From Rhodospirillales bacterium BBD 1991-14 (GTDB lineage: Bacteria; Pseudomonadota; Alphaproteobacteria; Kiloniellales; Kiloniellaceae), in assembly GCA_001657395.1 (NCBI GenBank), contig LYSY01000003.1:310001-374000 (forward strand): DNA of 64,000 nucleotides. The letters are read 5' to 3'. A program made the position numbers and the translations under genes. The notes under the pieces were generated by a model. That model was not told the DNA's origin, ran no database searches, and saw nothing but the letters and a program-made list of their open reading frames with translations. This document shows positions 1 through 8,419 of the stretch, piece after piece. Positions within the stretch are counted from its first letter, which is position 1, and each line of letters begins with the position of its first letter.

Positions 1-373
1 GGCGGGCCGCTTCGTCTTCGTGGGAGTAGTCGGCGGCAAGCGGCGGCTGGCTGAAGCGCCCGGCCTCCTCCAGCGCGTTCACGATGACGATGGCATAGTG
101 TTGCCCTGCCTCCTCCAGGACCGCGGCCACGTAGACCCCGCAGCGCCCGCAGAGGAAGTAATCTGCAGTGGACAACCCAAAGCGGTAACGCTGGACGGCA
201 GCGGGGTCGCGCAGCGCGATGCGGAGCTGGCCGGCAGGGTCGGAGACGGCCAGCGACGCATGCTTGCGGCAGAAGCTGCACTGGCAGGCGCGCACCTCCA
301 TCGCCTCCGGCGCGATCGCGCTTTCGAAGGTGACCTCAATGGCCCCGCAGTGACATCCGCCCTTATGCCGCAT
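1..373 (-). CDS. GFA/CENP-V family zinc protein (3' end outside window)
   Basis: The protein begins MRHKGGCHCG and carries the zinc-ligand pattern of the glutathione-dependent formaldehyde-activating (GFA/CENP-V) fold: Cys7 and Cys9, a CQCSFC cluster at Cys30, Cys32 and Cys35, and a CGRC pair at Cys75 and Cys78. About 124 residues are visible, so most of a typical 120-140 residue protein is present. AGAGGGA lies just upstream of the ATG at 373, supporting this start. Family members bind structural and catalytic zinc. Few are proven glutathione-formaldehyde adduct enzymes, so the substrate is unknown. It reads in the same direction as the TauE-type gene upstream, with a 32-base gap. Confidence 0.85.
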   Translation of the reverse strand, partial: MRHKGGCHCGAIEVTFESAIAPEAMEVRACQCSFCRKHASLAVSDPAGQLRIALRDPAAVQRYRFGLSTADYFLCGRCGVYVAAVLEEAGQHYAIVIVNALEEAGRFSQPPLAADYSHEDEAAR

Positions 374-405
374 GGCTCCCTCTTTGACTCTTTGCTCTGC
401 GCAGC

Positions 406-1179
406 CTAGCCAAAGACGCCGTTGCGCCCAAGGCTCTGCAGCACCAGCATCACCCCGGACAGCAGCAGCAGCGAAAGCACGATGCGCCGGAACAGGCTTT
501 CGCTGGCCTTGTGATAGAGTCGCGCGCCCGTCCAGGCGCCCACCACCGTGGCCGGCACCGAGAACAGGAGCGCCGTCAGCACCGCGGTGTCGACCTGGCC
601 GCCGAGGGCCATGCCGGCGGAGGCGGCGGCCAGCACGATGAGGTTGAAAGGCTGGTAGACAGCGCGCTGGCCGGTGGCCGGCCCGCCGCGCAGTTGCAGC
701 CAGATCAGCGGCAGGGGTCCGGAGAGGCCGGCGAAACCGCCCATGATGCCGCCGCCGATGCCCACGGCAGCATCGGACGAGCGCCCGCCCCAGCCGCCGA
801 TCTGCAGGCGCAGAACGCCGGAGAACTGCACCAGGGCATAGAGCACCAGAAAGAAGCCGACCGCCGTGCGCAGCAATGCGGGCGAGGCCGCCGCCAGAGC
901 CAGCACGCCCAGCGGCACGCCGAGGATGCCGCCGATCAGATAGGGCGCCGCCTGAGGCCAGTCGAAGCGGGGCCTGAGACCGATGAGGCTGACGAGCTGC
1001 GCCGCCACCGAGGCCATCACCACCAGGGGCGGCACCGTGGCTGCCGGCAACACATGAAACCAGAAGCCCGAGGCCACCAGCCCGGTGCCGAATCCGGCAA
1101 AGCCGGTGACGAAGCCCGCGGTCAGGGCACCGAGAAGAAGGATTGCAAGGGAGGAGACATCAGGCAGGCTGGCAAGCAT
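406..1179 (-). CDS. TauE/SafE family sulfite/organosulfonate-type exporter
   Basis: This is a 257-residue polytopic membrane protein of the TSUP (TauE/SafE, formerly DUF81) family. The two family half-repeats are visible: the N-terminal GFVTGFAGFGTG glycine-rich segment (about residues 22-33) and a second GGGIMGGFAGLSGPLP segment (about 142-157). Each is followed by hydrophobic helices, giving about eight in total. Proteins of this family move small anions such as sulfite, sulfoacetate or organosulfonates across the inner membrane; the substrate here cannot be read from sequence. The ATG at 1179 starts directly on the first helix. A longer open frame continues upstream but runs antisense to the methyltransferase gene and is not credible. 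Confidence 0.85.
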   Translation of the reverse strand: MLASLPDVSSLAILLLGALTAGFVTGFAGFGTGLVASGFWFHVLPAATVPPLVVMASVAAQLVSLIGLRPRFDWPQAAPYLIGGILGVPLGVLALAAASPALLRTAVGFFLVLYALVQFSGVLRLQIGGWGGRSSDAAVGIGGGIMGGFAGLSGPLPLIWLQLRGGPATGQRAVYQPFNLIVLAAASAGMALGGQVDTAVLTALLFSVPATVVGAWTGARLYHKASESLFRRIVLSLLLLSGVMLVLQSLGRNGVFG

Positions 1180-1284
1180 GCCCGCCGCATAGCACGCTGG
1201 CCGGTGCCCGCCAATGCTATTGTCCGACAGACAGAAGCGGGCGCGCCTCGCGATTGGGGAACGGATCGCAACCAGGAGACAGGA

Positions 1285-2148
1285 ATGACGGATGACATCG
1301 AAGCCGCGCGGCGGTGGTTCGCGGAAGACCTGCGCGCCTCCGCGCCCATTGTCCGCAACGGCCGCGTGGCCGAGGCCTTTGCGCGGGTTCCGCGCGAACG
1401 GTTCTGCGGCCCCGCACCCTGGAAGATCTATCCCCGCCGGATCGGCGCGCCGGCTTTCGAGACACCCGATGGCGACCCCCGCGCGCTCTGTCACGACGTG
1501 CTGGTGGTGATCGACGAGGCGCGGGACCTGAACAACGGGCAGCCCTCGCTCTGGGCCTACATCTTCGATCAGCTCGACCTCAAGGCCGGCGAGCGTGTTC
1601 TGCAGGTGGGCGCGGGCACCGGATACTACACCGCGGTCCTGGCCGAGATCGTCGGGGACACCGGAGGAGTCGAGGCGGTGGAACTGGATCCCGAGCTGGC
1701 CGGCCGCGCCGAAGCGGCCCTTGCCCCCTGGCCGCAGGCCTCCGTCGTTCCGGGCAACGGCGTGGAAATAACCGGCGGGCCGTCCGCCGATGTGGTCATC
1801 GTCTTCGCCGGGGCCACCTATCCGGCGCGCGCCTGGCTCGACCGGCTGGCCCCCGGCGACCGCCTGCTGCTGCCCCTGACGGCCGGAAACGGCTGGGGTT
1901 TCTTCCTGCTTGCGACGAAGACCGCCGGCGGCTTCGCGGCGCGGTCTCTCGGCCGCTGCGGCTTCTTCCCTTGCGTAGGGGCACGGCGCCCGAAGGAGGC
2001 CCGGCGCCTGGGAGATGCTCTGGAGGCCCTGGACGGCAAGTCCGTGCCGGCAAGGTCCCTGCACCTGGGGACGCCTGCCGAAGATGCGGCCGGACTCTGG
2101 TTCGCCGGCGACGACTACTGGCTGTCGACGGAGGAAGTCCTCCACTGA
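1285..2148 (+). CDS. protein-L-isoaspartate O-methyltransferase-like protein
   Basis: A 287-residue SAM-dependent methyltransferase of the PCMT family. Motif I is VLQVGAGTGYYTA at residues 105-117, the isoaspartyl-methyltransferase version of the SAM-binding loop. It is followed by the acidic strand end VEAVELDPEL and a later ADVVIVFAGAT segment. The N-terminal ~100 residues and the ~60-residue C-terminal tail make it longer than classical Pcm (about 210 residues). Family members methylate isoaspartyl side chains to start protein repair, but this diverged version could use another substrate. AGGA precedes the ATG closely. It is divergent from the TauE-type gene across a 105-base gap. Confidence 0.75.
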   Translation: MTDDIEAARRWFAEDLRASAPIVRNGRVAEAFARVPRERFCGPAPWKIYPRRIGAPAFETPDGDPRALCHDVLVVIDEARDLNNGQPSLWAYIFDQLDLKAGERVLQVGAGTGYYTAVLAEIVGDTGGVEAVELDPELAGRAEAALAPWPQASVVPGNGVEITGGPSADVVIVFAGATYPARAWLDRLAPGDRLLLPLTAGNGWGFFLLATKTAGGFAARSLGRCGFFPCVGARRPKEARRLGDALEALDGKSVPARSLHLGTPAEDAAGLWFAGDDYWLSTEEVLH

Positions 2149-2152
2149 AACT

Positions 2153-2857
2153 TTATCCCAGTGCAGGGATGAGGCGGTCCATGAGCTGGTAGGAGTTGCG
2201 GCAGACGGTTTCCAGGTTGGCCTTGAAATCGTCCGGTGCGGCTTCGTTGGCGGTGTCGGAGAGGCCGCGCACCACGACGAAGGGCAGCTTGTTGAGCTGG
2301 CAAGTGTAGCCGACGGCGGCCCCCTCCATCTCCGTCGCCAGGGCGCCGAACTCGCGCTGCAGCCAGCGCAGGGTCTTCGAGTCCTCGACGAAGCGGTCGC
2401 CGGAGACGACGGTGCCGATCATCAGGTTGGGCTCGGCCTCCGCGCCGTTGAACGCGCCGTCGAAGGCATCGGCGGTCTTTTCGATCAGGTCGGGGTCCGA
2501 CTGGATCATGCGGTCCCCATCGGGCAGCTCGCCGTGGCGCCGGCCGAAAGCGGTCAGGTCGATGTCGAACTGGATGAGGTGGCTGGCGATCACCAGGTCG
2601 CCGACCCGCATGTTGGGCAGCAGCCCGCCGGCAACGCCGCTGAAGACCAGGGCATCAGGCTTGTAGAGATTGACAAGCATCTGGGTGCAGATCGCGGCGT
2701 TGACCTTGCCGATGCCGCAGCGCGCCAGCGCGATTTCAGTGCCTTTGAATTCCCCCCTCACGACCGGGATATCGGCGTGGCGGGCCTCGCTGACCCCGGT
2801 CATCCCGGCCCGCAGCAGGTCGATCTCCTCGGCCAGGGCCCCCATCACGGCCAGCAT
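2153..2857 (-). CDS. mtnN: 5'-methylthioadenosine/S-adenosylhomocysteine nucleosidase
   Basis: This 234-residue protein hydrolyses methylthioadenosine, S-adenosylhomocysteine or 5'-deoxyadenosine to adenine plus the thioribose or ribosyl product. Family residues are present: the N-terminal GALAEEI with the general-acid glutamate (Glu11), the GVAGG phosphorylase-fold signature, the MEGAA glutamate near residue 175, and the catalytic Asp in VRGLSDTAN. I chose the ATG at 2857 because GGGGGA lies six bases upstream; a TTG two codons earlier is possible. It is convergent with the methyltransferase gene (4-base gap). Its thioribose product would be the substrate of the MtnK encoded at 40.5 kb. Confidence 0.92.
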   Translation of the reverse strand: MLAVMGALAEEIDLLRAGMTGVSEARHADIPVVRGEFKGTEIALARCGIGKVNAAICTQMLVNLYKPDALVFSGVAGGLLPNMRVGDLVIASHLIQFDIDLTAFGRRHGELPDGDRMIQSDPDLIEKTADAFDGAFNGAEAEPNLMIGTVVSGDRFVEDSKTLRWLQREFGALATEMEGAAVGYTCQLNKLPFVVVRGLSDTANEAAPDDFKANLETVCRNSYQLMDRLIPALG

Positions 2858-2936
2858 GCTCAATCCCCCAAAGCTCTTGGAAACGGCCGTGTTTCGGCGG
2901 CCAGATTTCCGGTTGTAGTCGATTTAGCTAAATTGA

Positions 2937-3647
2937 TTATGAAGAGCGTGGGGAGGCCCCCAGCCGCTGCAAGAGTGTCGGCAGCTCTCCCAGCCGTTCC
3001 AGGCGGTGGAAGCGCTCGCTCACCGGGTCGGCATCATGGGCCTCGTGGGCCCAGAGGATGGCGTAGGGCACATGGACGGCGAAGCCGCCGAGCTCCAGCA
3101 CCGGCAGCACGTCTGAAGGCATGGAGTTGCCGACCATCAGGGTCTGCGCCGCGTCGACGCCGTGGCGGTCGAAGACCCGGCGATAGGTGGCGGCGTCCTT
3201 GCGCGGCACGATCTCCACCTGATCGAAATGCCCGGCGAGGCCGGAGCGTTCGATCTTGCTGGTCTGGTCCACCATGTCGCCCTTGGTGATGAGCAGCGTG
3301 CGGTAGCGCCCGGAGACCGCGTCCAGCACCGCCTCCACACCCTCCAACAAGTCGACAGGCGCGGTCATCATGGTCTTGCCGAGCTGCACGATCTCGTGGA
3401 TCTCCTCCGCCGCAATGCGCCCGCGCGTCAGCTCGATGGCCGCCTCCACCATGGAGAGGGTGAAGCCCTTGATGCCGTAGCCGAAGAGCGCGAGGTTGCG
3501 CATCTCGACGGCATAGAGGGCCTCGGCGATGTCCTCTCCCGGGCGGTGGCGGCCGACGATCTCCGCGAGCTTCTCCTGCGTGTCCTGAAACAGGTGCTCG
3601 TTGTGCCAGAGCGTATCGTCGGCATCGAAGGCGAGTGTCTCGATCAT
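2937..3647 (-). CDS. HAD-superfamily hydrolase
   Basis: A 236-residue haloacid-dehalogenase-type phosphatase. Motif I is FDADDTLW at residues 7-14, with nucleophile and acid aspartates spaced DxD. Motif II is LLITKGD with the conserved Thr, and motif III/IV is MVGNSMPSD near residue 170. The C1-type helical cap lies between motifs I and II. Substrates of such proteins are small phosphoesters, often sugar phosphates or nucleotides, and are not predictable here. It is encoded 79 bases upstream of mtnN on the same strand. A Thr-Leu-Trp follows motif I, as in the group that includes pyrimidine nucleotidase-like enzymes. Confidence 0.82.
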   Translation of the reverse strand: MIETLAFDADDTLWHNEHLFQDTQEKLAEIVGRHRPGEDIAEALYAVEMRNLALFGYGIKGFTLSMVEAAIELTRGRIAAEEIHEIVQLGKTMMTAPVDLLEGVEAVLDAVSGRYRTLLITKGDMVDQTSKIERSGLAGHFDQVEIVPRKDAATYRRVFDRHGVDAAQTLMVGNSMPSDVLPVLELGGFAVHVPYAILWAHEAHDADPVSERFHRLERLGELPTLLQRLGASPRSS

Positions 3648-3702
3648 CGATCGGCTTCTACGGGTTTGCGCCAGTCCAGGGCGCCTCTAGTCAACCGCCC
3701 CT

Positions 3703-5244
3703 CTAGTCCACCGCCGTCACCCGGCCCTCCACCTTGGGGGAGACCTCGCCGGTGGCGGCGACGAAGTCCATCACCATGGTCGCCATGAGGCGCGCGGAGA
3801 TGCCGTCGATCAGCGGCACCGCCTCGGTGAAGACCGCGTAGCCGTCGCCACCGCGGGCGACGAAGTCGTTGGTCGCCAGGGTGTAGCTCGCCTCCGGGTC
3901 CAGGAGCTTGCCGCCGACGGTGACGGAGCGCACCCGCTGGCCGGCGGGGGCCGAACGGCTCCAGGTCACGGTCATGCCGGAGATGCTGGGGAAGCGCCCG
4001 GCCCCCTCCTCCACCTTGCTGAAGCCGTGCTCCAGCGCCTGCATCAACTGCGCGCCGGTCAGTTCCAGTTTCACCGTCTTGTTGCCGAAGGGCAGTTCGG
4101 TCTGGATGTCGCGGCGCGTCAGCGTGATGCCGGCATCGTAGGTCTTGTCGCCGCGGATGCCGCCGCCATTGGTGAGGGCGACATCGGCCTCGACGCCCTG
4201 GCGCATGGCATCGGCGATGAGGTTGCCGATGGCCGACTCACCGCCGCGCACGGAGGCACGCCGGCTGTCGAGGGCGGTCAGCGCGGTGCCGATGGGCACG
4301 TCCAGTTCCGCGCTCAAGCGGTCGAGGTAGACCTGCACCTTGGCCGCCATGGCCGCATCGGGCTCGACGCTGCGGCTGTCGACGATGCGGAAGGCCGGCT
4401 CCCAGACGAAACGTTGCTGCCCGCGGCTTTCCACCGTGTTCAGGGTCACGTCGACCACCACAAGCTGCTCACCCTGCGATCCGGACTCGATGAAGGCGCG
4501 CTGGCCGTCGTAGTAGGTCACCAGCAGGTGGTCGTGGCCGGACAGCAGGATGTCGATGCCGCTGTCGGCGCGCATCAGCATGAGATCCTCCTCGACGCCG
4601 GTGTGGGCCACGGCCACCACCAGGTCCGCGCCCTCGTCGCGCAGTTGCTGGGAGTAGTCGCGGGCCGACTGCAGTAACGGCTCGAAGGTGACGCTGCCGG
4701 GGCTGGAGATGTCCGTGGTCTCCGGCGTCGTCAGGCCGAAGAAGCCGATCTTGTAGGGGCCGGCCTCGGTCATCCAGGTGGCGGCGGTGCCGTCCAGCGG
4801 TTCGCCGTCGCTGTCGCGGCTGTTGCTGGCCAAGACCGTGAAGCGGGCTTCGCCGACGCGCTGTTTGGCCACCTCGGGCCCGAAGTCGAACTCGTGATTG
4901 CCCAGCACCAGCAGGTCCAGTTCGGCCTCGTTGTAGAGGTCGATCATGTGGGCGCCCTTGTCGAAGCTGGACAGCAGCGAGGGCGAGATGGTGTCGCCGC
5001 CATGGGTGAAGATCACCGTGTCGGCGCGGGCACGCTCCTGCTGCACCAGGGCCATGACCCGGGCGATGCCGCCCTTGCCCTTGGATTCCTCGATGCGGTC
5101 GAGATCGTTGATGTGCATCAGGCTGACCGTGACCGGCTCCGCCGCTGCGGGAAGGGCCGGGACCAGAAGCGTTGAGACCAGAAGCGCCGGGGCCACAAGG
5201 GCCGCAGCGAAAGCACACTGCCGAAGGCTGCGAAAAAGAGTCAT
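3703..5244 (-). CDS. periplasmic 5'-nucleotidase / metallophosphatase (UshA-like)
   Basis: This 513-residue exported protein has a signal peptide (hydrophobic stretch ending near PAAAEP, about residue 36). A calcineurin-like metallophosphatase domain follows, and then a C-terminal 5'-nucleotidase domain (about 320-480, with the TNGGGIRGD substrate-binding motif and FVARGGDGY). Metal-ligand motifs GNHEFDFG, AHTGVEED and SGHDH are present. The first motif reads HINDLDRIEE, so the position usually occupied by His after the first Asp (TNDHHG in UshA) is Asp. Family members release nucleosides from nucleotides in the periplasm, which would feed the nucleoside importer encoded nearby. ATG 5244 has GGAG six bases upstream; a TTG four codons earlier is less likely. 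Confidence 0.88.
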   Translation of the reverse strand: MTLFRSLRQCAFAAALVAPALLVSTLLVPALPAAAEPVTVSLMHINDLDRIEESKGKGGIARVMALVQQERARADTVIFTHGGDTISPSLLSSFDKGAHMIDLYNEAELDLLVLGNHEFDFGPEVAKQRVGEARFTVLASNSRDSDGEPLDGTAATWMTEAGPYKIGFFGLTTPETTDISSPGSVTFEPLLQSARDYSQQLRDEGADLVVAVAHTGVEEDLMLMRADSGIDILLSGHDHLLVTYYDGQRAFIESGSQGEQLVVVDVTLNTVESRGQQRFVWEPAFRIVDSRSVEPDAAMAAKVQVYLDRLSAELDVPIGTALTALDSRRASVRGGESAIGNLIADAMRQGVEADVALTNGGGIRGDKTYDAGITLTRRDIQTELPFGNKTVKLELTGAQLMQALEHGFSKVEEGAGRFPSISGMTVTWSRSAPAGQRVRSVTVGGKLLDPEASYTLATNDFVARGGDGYAVFTEAVPLIDGISARLMATMVMDFVAATGEVSPKVEGRVTAVD

Positions 5245-5323
5245 CTTCTTCTCCAATCCAAATGCAATCTGCGGCGCGGAAGGGCGGCGCGGAAACGCCG
5301 GCCCTGTGAACTCCAGGTGAACT

Positions 5324-6262
5324 CTACTGCGGCACCTGCACGCCGCCGGCGGTGAGACCGCGCAGCGGCAGCGCCGGGCTGCGCTGCAGCCAGTTGTCCG
5401 CCGGGTACGCGCAGGCCCCGTCGATCACGTGCAGGGTATAGGCGTGGCGCGAACGGTCGGAGCGGTTGGGCAGGCTGCCGTGGGGCAGCTTGCCGTGCAG
5501 CACCACCATGGTGCCGCGGCGCACCTCCAGCGGCACCGCCATCTCCTCCGCCCAGGGTGTTCCGTCGAGCGTTTCCATCTTCAGGCCTTCGCCCGAGCGC
5601 CGCCAGCGCTGGCGCAGCGGGCCCTTGTGGGCGCCGGGCAGCGCCCAGAGGCAGCCGTTCTCCAGCGTGGCATCTTCCAGCGCAAACCACAGGCCGAGCA
5701 CACTCAAGGGCTCGGTATAGAGAAAGGTCGAGTCCTGATGCCAGCCGACCTCGCCGCCGATGCGCGGCTGCTTGAAGATGTACATCGACTGCAGCGCCAG
5801 GGGAGAGGCGCAGCCGAGCGCCCGTGCCACGTTGTCGAAGGCGCGGCGATGGGAGAAGGCCGCGAAGACGGGATCGAGATCGTGCTGGGCATGGCCGATC
5901 TTGTTGATCGACAGCCGCTTGGCCTGGCGCAGGGCGCCCGCGGCGTCGAAAGCCTCTTCCTCGAAGAAAAAGCGCACCTTGTCGCCGGAGTCCTGGAAGT
6001 AGCGGTCGCGGCCGTGGACCTGGCCCTGGGTCGAAAAGATCGAGGCGACGCTGGCCGGCTGGAAGTCCTCCACCATGGCCTCGGCGCGGGCGATCAGCGC
6101 GTCGCAATCGGCCCCGGGCACCATGTCTTCCAGCACCAGAAAGCCGTCGCGTTCAAAAGCCTGGACCATCTCCGCCGTCAGCCGGCCCCCGGCGGGCGCG
6201 GCAAAGCGCGCCGCTTCGGCTCGCGGCGGCGTACGCTGCTGGGCTGCGGTCGCCTCAAACAT
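5324..6262 (-). CDS. phytanoyl-CoA dioxygenase (PhyH) family protein
   Basis: A 312-residue Fe(II)/2-oxoglutarate-dependent oxygenase. The facial triad is visible as His175 and Asp177 in GWHQDS and the distal His261 in LPHGSLPNRS. It is followed by the 2-oxoglutarate-binding Arg in SRHAYTLHV. The FERDGFLVLEDMV opening at about residue 36 is typical of the family. Substrates range from fatty acyl-CoAs to ectoine and small amines, so no specific reaction is assigned. It lies 43 bases downstream of deoA on the same strand, and may simply be read through from the nucleoside operon. A second family member is encoded at 47.3-48.2 kb. Confidence 0.85.
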   Translation of the reverse strand: MFEATAAQQRTPPRAEAARFAAPAGGRLTAEMVQAFERDGFLVLEDMVPGADCDALIARAEAMVEDFQPASVASIFSTQGQVHGRDRYFQDSGDKVRFFFEEEAFDAAGALRQAKRLSINKIGHAQHDLDPVFAAFSHRRAFDNVARALGCASPLALQSMYIFKQPRIGGEVGWHQDSTFLYTEPLSVLGLWFALEDATLENGCLWALPGAHKGPLRQRWRRSGEGLKMETLDGTPWAEEMAVPLEVRRGTMVVLHGKLPHGSLPNRSDRSRHAYTLHVIDGACAYPADNWLQRSPALPLRGLTAGGVQVPQ

Positions 6263-6305
6263 ACGTAGGGGGCTTCCCTCTCGTTTATTCTAAACGTCTG
6301 CTTTT

Positions 6306-7640
6306 CTAAACATCCGCGGCGGTGATGCGCTGCTGCACGACCGGCCCGCCGGTTTCCTCAGTCTGACCGATGGTGAAGGCGTCCTGCAAGTGTCGGCTTG
6401 CGGCTTCCGCGGCCTCTTCGCCGGCGGCATGAACGACGGCCAGGGGATCGCCGCTCTGTACGGCGCTGCCCAGGGGCAGCAGGTCGCTGAAGCCGACGGC
6501 GTAGTCGATCGTGTCTTCGACCCGGCGCCGACCGCCGCCCAGTTCCACCACCGCCAGGCCGACGGCGCGGGTGTCACAGGTGGTGAGCCGGCCATCCGCC
6601 AGTGCCGCCACCGGGCGCTGCACCGGCGCCTTGGGAAGATAGTCGTCAGAGCGTTCGATGAAGTCCGCCGGGCCGCCGAGGGCCGTCACCATGGTGCCGA
6701 AGCGTTCCGCCGCCGCGCCTGATGTGAGTGCGGTCTCCGCCTTCTCAGCCGCTGCCCCGGCCTCCGGTGCCAAGCCGCCCAGCACCAGCATCTCGGTGGC
6801 CAGCGCGATCACGAGCCGGCGCAGGCGCGCATCGCCCTGGCCGGTCTTCAGCATGGCCACCGATTCGCCGACCTCCAGGGCATTGCCCGCGGCGCTGCCG
6901 AGCGGCTGGTTCATGTCCGTGATCAGCGCCGTGGTGGGCAGGCCCGCCCCGCCGGCCACCGCGACAATGCTTTCCGCCAGGGCCCGCGCCTCCTCCGCCG
7001 TCGCGGCGAAGGCGCCATTGCCGGTCTTTACGTCCATCACCAGACCCTCAAGCCCTGCGGCCAGCTTCTTGGAGAGAATGGACGCCGTGATCAGCGGGAT
7101 GGATTCCACCGTGGCCGTCACGTCGCGGATGGCGTAGAGCCGCTTGTCCGCCGGCGCCAAATCGGCGGTCTGGCCGATGATGGCGCAGCCGGTGTCTTTC
7201 ACGGTCCGGCGGAAGCGTTCGACATCCGGCGCGGTGGTGTAACCGGGAATCGCATCCAGCTTGTCCAGGGTGCCGCCGGTGTGGCCGAGCCCCCGGCCCG
7301 AGATCATCGGCACGTAGCCGCCGCAGGCCGCCACCAGCGGCCCGAGGATCAGGCTGACCTTGTCGCCGACGCCGCCGGTGGAATGCTTGTCGACGCAAGG
7401 GCCCGGCAGGTCCAGACCCTGCCAGTCGAGGCGCCGGCCGGACTCGGTCATGGCCCGGGTCAGGGCCACCGCCTCGTCCCGCGCCATGCCGCGCAGGAAA
7501 ACCGCCATGGCAAAGGCCGCGGCTTGGCCTTCGCCGATGCTGTCATCGGCGATGCCCGCCACGAAGGCGGCGATCTCCTCGTCCGAAAGCGCCGCGCCGT
7601 CGCGCTTGCGGCGGATGATCTCCTGCGGCAGCAGCGCCAT
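6306..7640 (-). CDS. deoA: thymidine phosphorylase
   Basis: This 444-residue enzyme splits thymidine or deoxyuridine with phosphate into the base and 2-deoxyribose-1-phosphate. Diagnostic segments are visible: KHSTGGVGDK (about residues 84-93), the phosphorylase signature SGRGLGHTGGTLDKLDAIPG (about 113-132), and DVKTGNGAF with its catalytic-region lysine. Length equals the family norm (about 440). Its ATG overlaps the deoC stop by one base (TGATG), indicating translational coupling. It is the last salvage gene of the operon that starts with the BMP-type binding protein at 14.5 kb. Its sugar product would need a mutase before deoC can act; none is visible in the window. Confidence 0.95.
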   Translation of the reverse strand: MALLPQEIIRRKRDGAALSDEEIAAFVAGIADDSIGEGQAAAFAMAVFLRGMARDEAVALTRAMTESGRRLDWQGLDLPGPCVDKHSTGGVGDKVSLILGPLVAACGGYVPMISGRGLGHTGGTLDKLDAIPGYTTAPDVERFRRTVKDTGCAIIGQTADLAPADKRLYAIRDVTATVESIPLITASILSKKLAAGLEGLVMDVKTGNGAFAATAEEARALAESIVAVAGGAGLPTTALITDMNQPLGSAAGNALEVGESVAMLKTGQGDARLRRLVIALATEMLVLGGLAPEAGAAAEKAETALTSGAAAERFGTMVTALGGPADFIERSDDYLPKAPVQRPVAALADGRLTTCDTRAVGLAVVELGGGRRRVEDTIDYAVGFSDLLPLGSAVQSGDPLAVVHAAGEEAAEAASRHLQDAFTIGQTEETGGPVVQQRITAADV

Positions 7641-8419
7641 CAGTAGCCCTCTTCCGCGGCAGGCGCCGCCGCCTCATCTCCAAGCACGGCCAAGAGATCG
7701 TTCAGCAGGCCGGAGGCGCCGAAACGGAAGCGCCAGGGGTCGGCCCAGTCCGGGCCCATGATGCGGTCGGCCAGAGCAAGATATTCGCCGGCCGCCGCGG
7801 TGTCGCGGATGCCGCCGGCCGCCTTGAAGCCGACATCGCGGCCGGAGTCCTTGATCGCCCGCAGCATGGCCTCGGCGGCTTCCAGGGTGGCAGACACTTC
7901 GATCTTTCCGGTCGAGGTCTTGATCATATCGGCGCCGGCGGCGATGGCTTCGCTGCTCGCTTCATAGATCGTCTCGGCACCGCCCAGCCGGCCGGTTTCG
8001 AGGATGACCTTGAGGCGCGCCTTGTCGCCGCAGGCCTGCTTGCAGTCGGAAATCATGCGCTTGGCTAGGTCCCGCTCCCCGGCCAGCCACTGCGTGTAGG
8101 GCATCACCAGATCCACCTCGTCGCCACCCGCCTGGACGATCTCCCGCGTGTCGCTCAGCGCCGCTGCGATGTCATCGCCACCCGCCGGAAAGTTTGCCAC
8201 CGCCGCCACCTTGATGCCGCTGCCATGCAGCAGGTCCTTCGCCTGCGCCACGAAGCGCGGCCAGATGCAGACCGCCGCCACCGGCCCGAAGGCCGTCCTC
8301 GCTCTTTCACAGAGCGCGTCGACAACCGCCTCGTCGTCATCATCGTTCAGGCTCGTCAGATCGAGCAGACCAAGCGCCCGCGCGGCCACGGCTTTCCTTG
8401 CGGTTGCATCATCCGTCAT
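7640..8419 (-). CDS. deoC: deoxyribose-phosphate aldolase
   Basis: A 259-residue class I aldolase converting 2-deoxyribose-5-phosphate to glyceraldehyde-3-phosphate and acetaldehyde. Schiff-base and catalytic lysines sit in the expected motifs MIKTSTGK (about residue 165) and GFKAAGGIRD (about 200), and ILETGRLGG matches the E. coli-type long form. It overlaps deoA by one base and the purine nucleoside phosphorylase gene by about 11 bases, so it is clearly in the same operon. It closes the route from imported deoxynucleosides to central carbon. Confidence 0.95.
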   Translation of the reverse strand: MTDDATARKAVAARALGLLDLTSLNDDDDEAVVDALCERARTAFGPVAAVCIWPRFVAQAKDLLHGSGIKVAAVANFPAGGDDIAAALSDTREIVQAGGDEVDLVMPYTQWLAGERDLAKRMISDCKQACGDKARLKVILETGRLGGAETIYEASSEAIAAGADMIKTSTGKIEVSATLEAAEAMLRAIKDSGRDVGFKAAGGIRDTAAAGEYLALADRIMGPDWADPWRFRFGASGLLNDLLAVLGDEAAAPAAEEGY

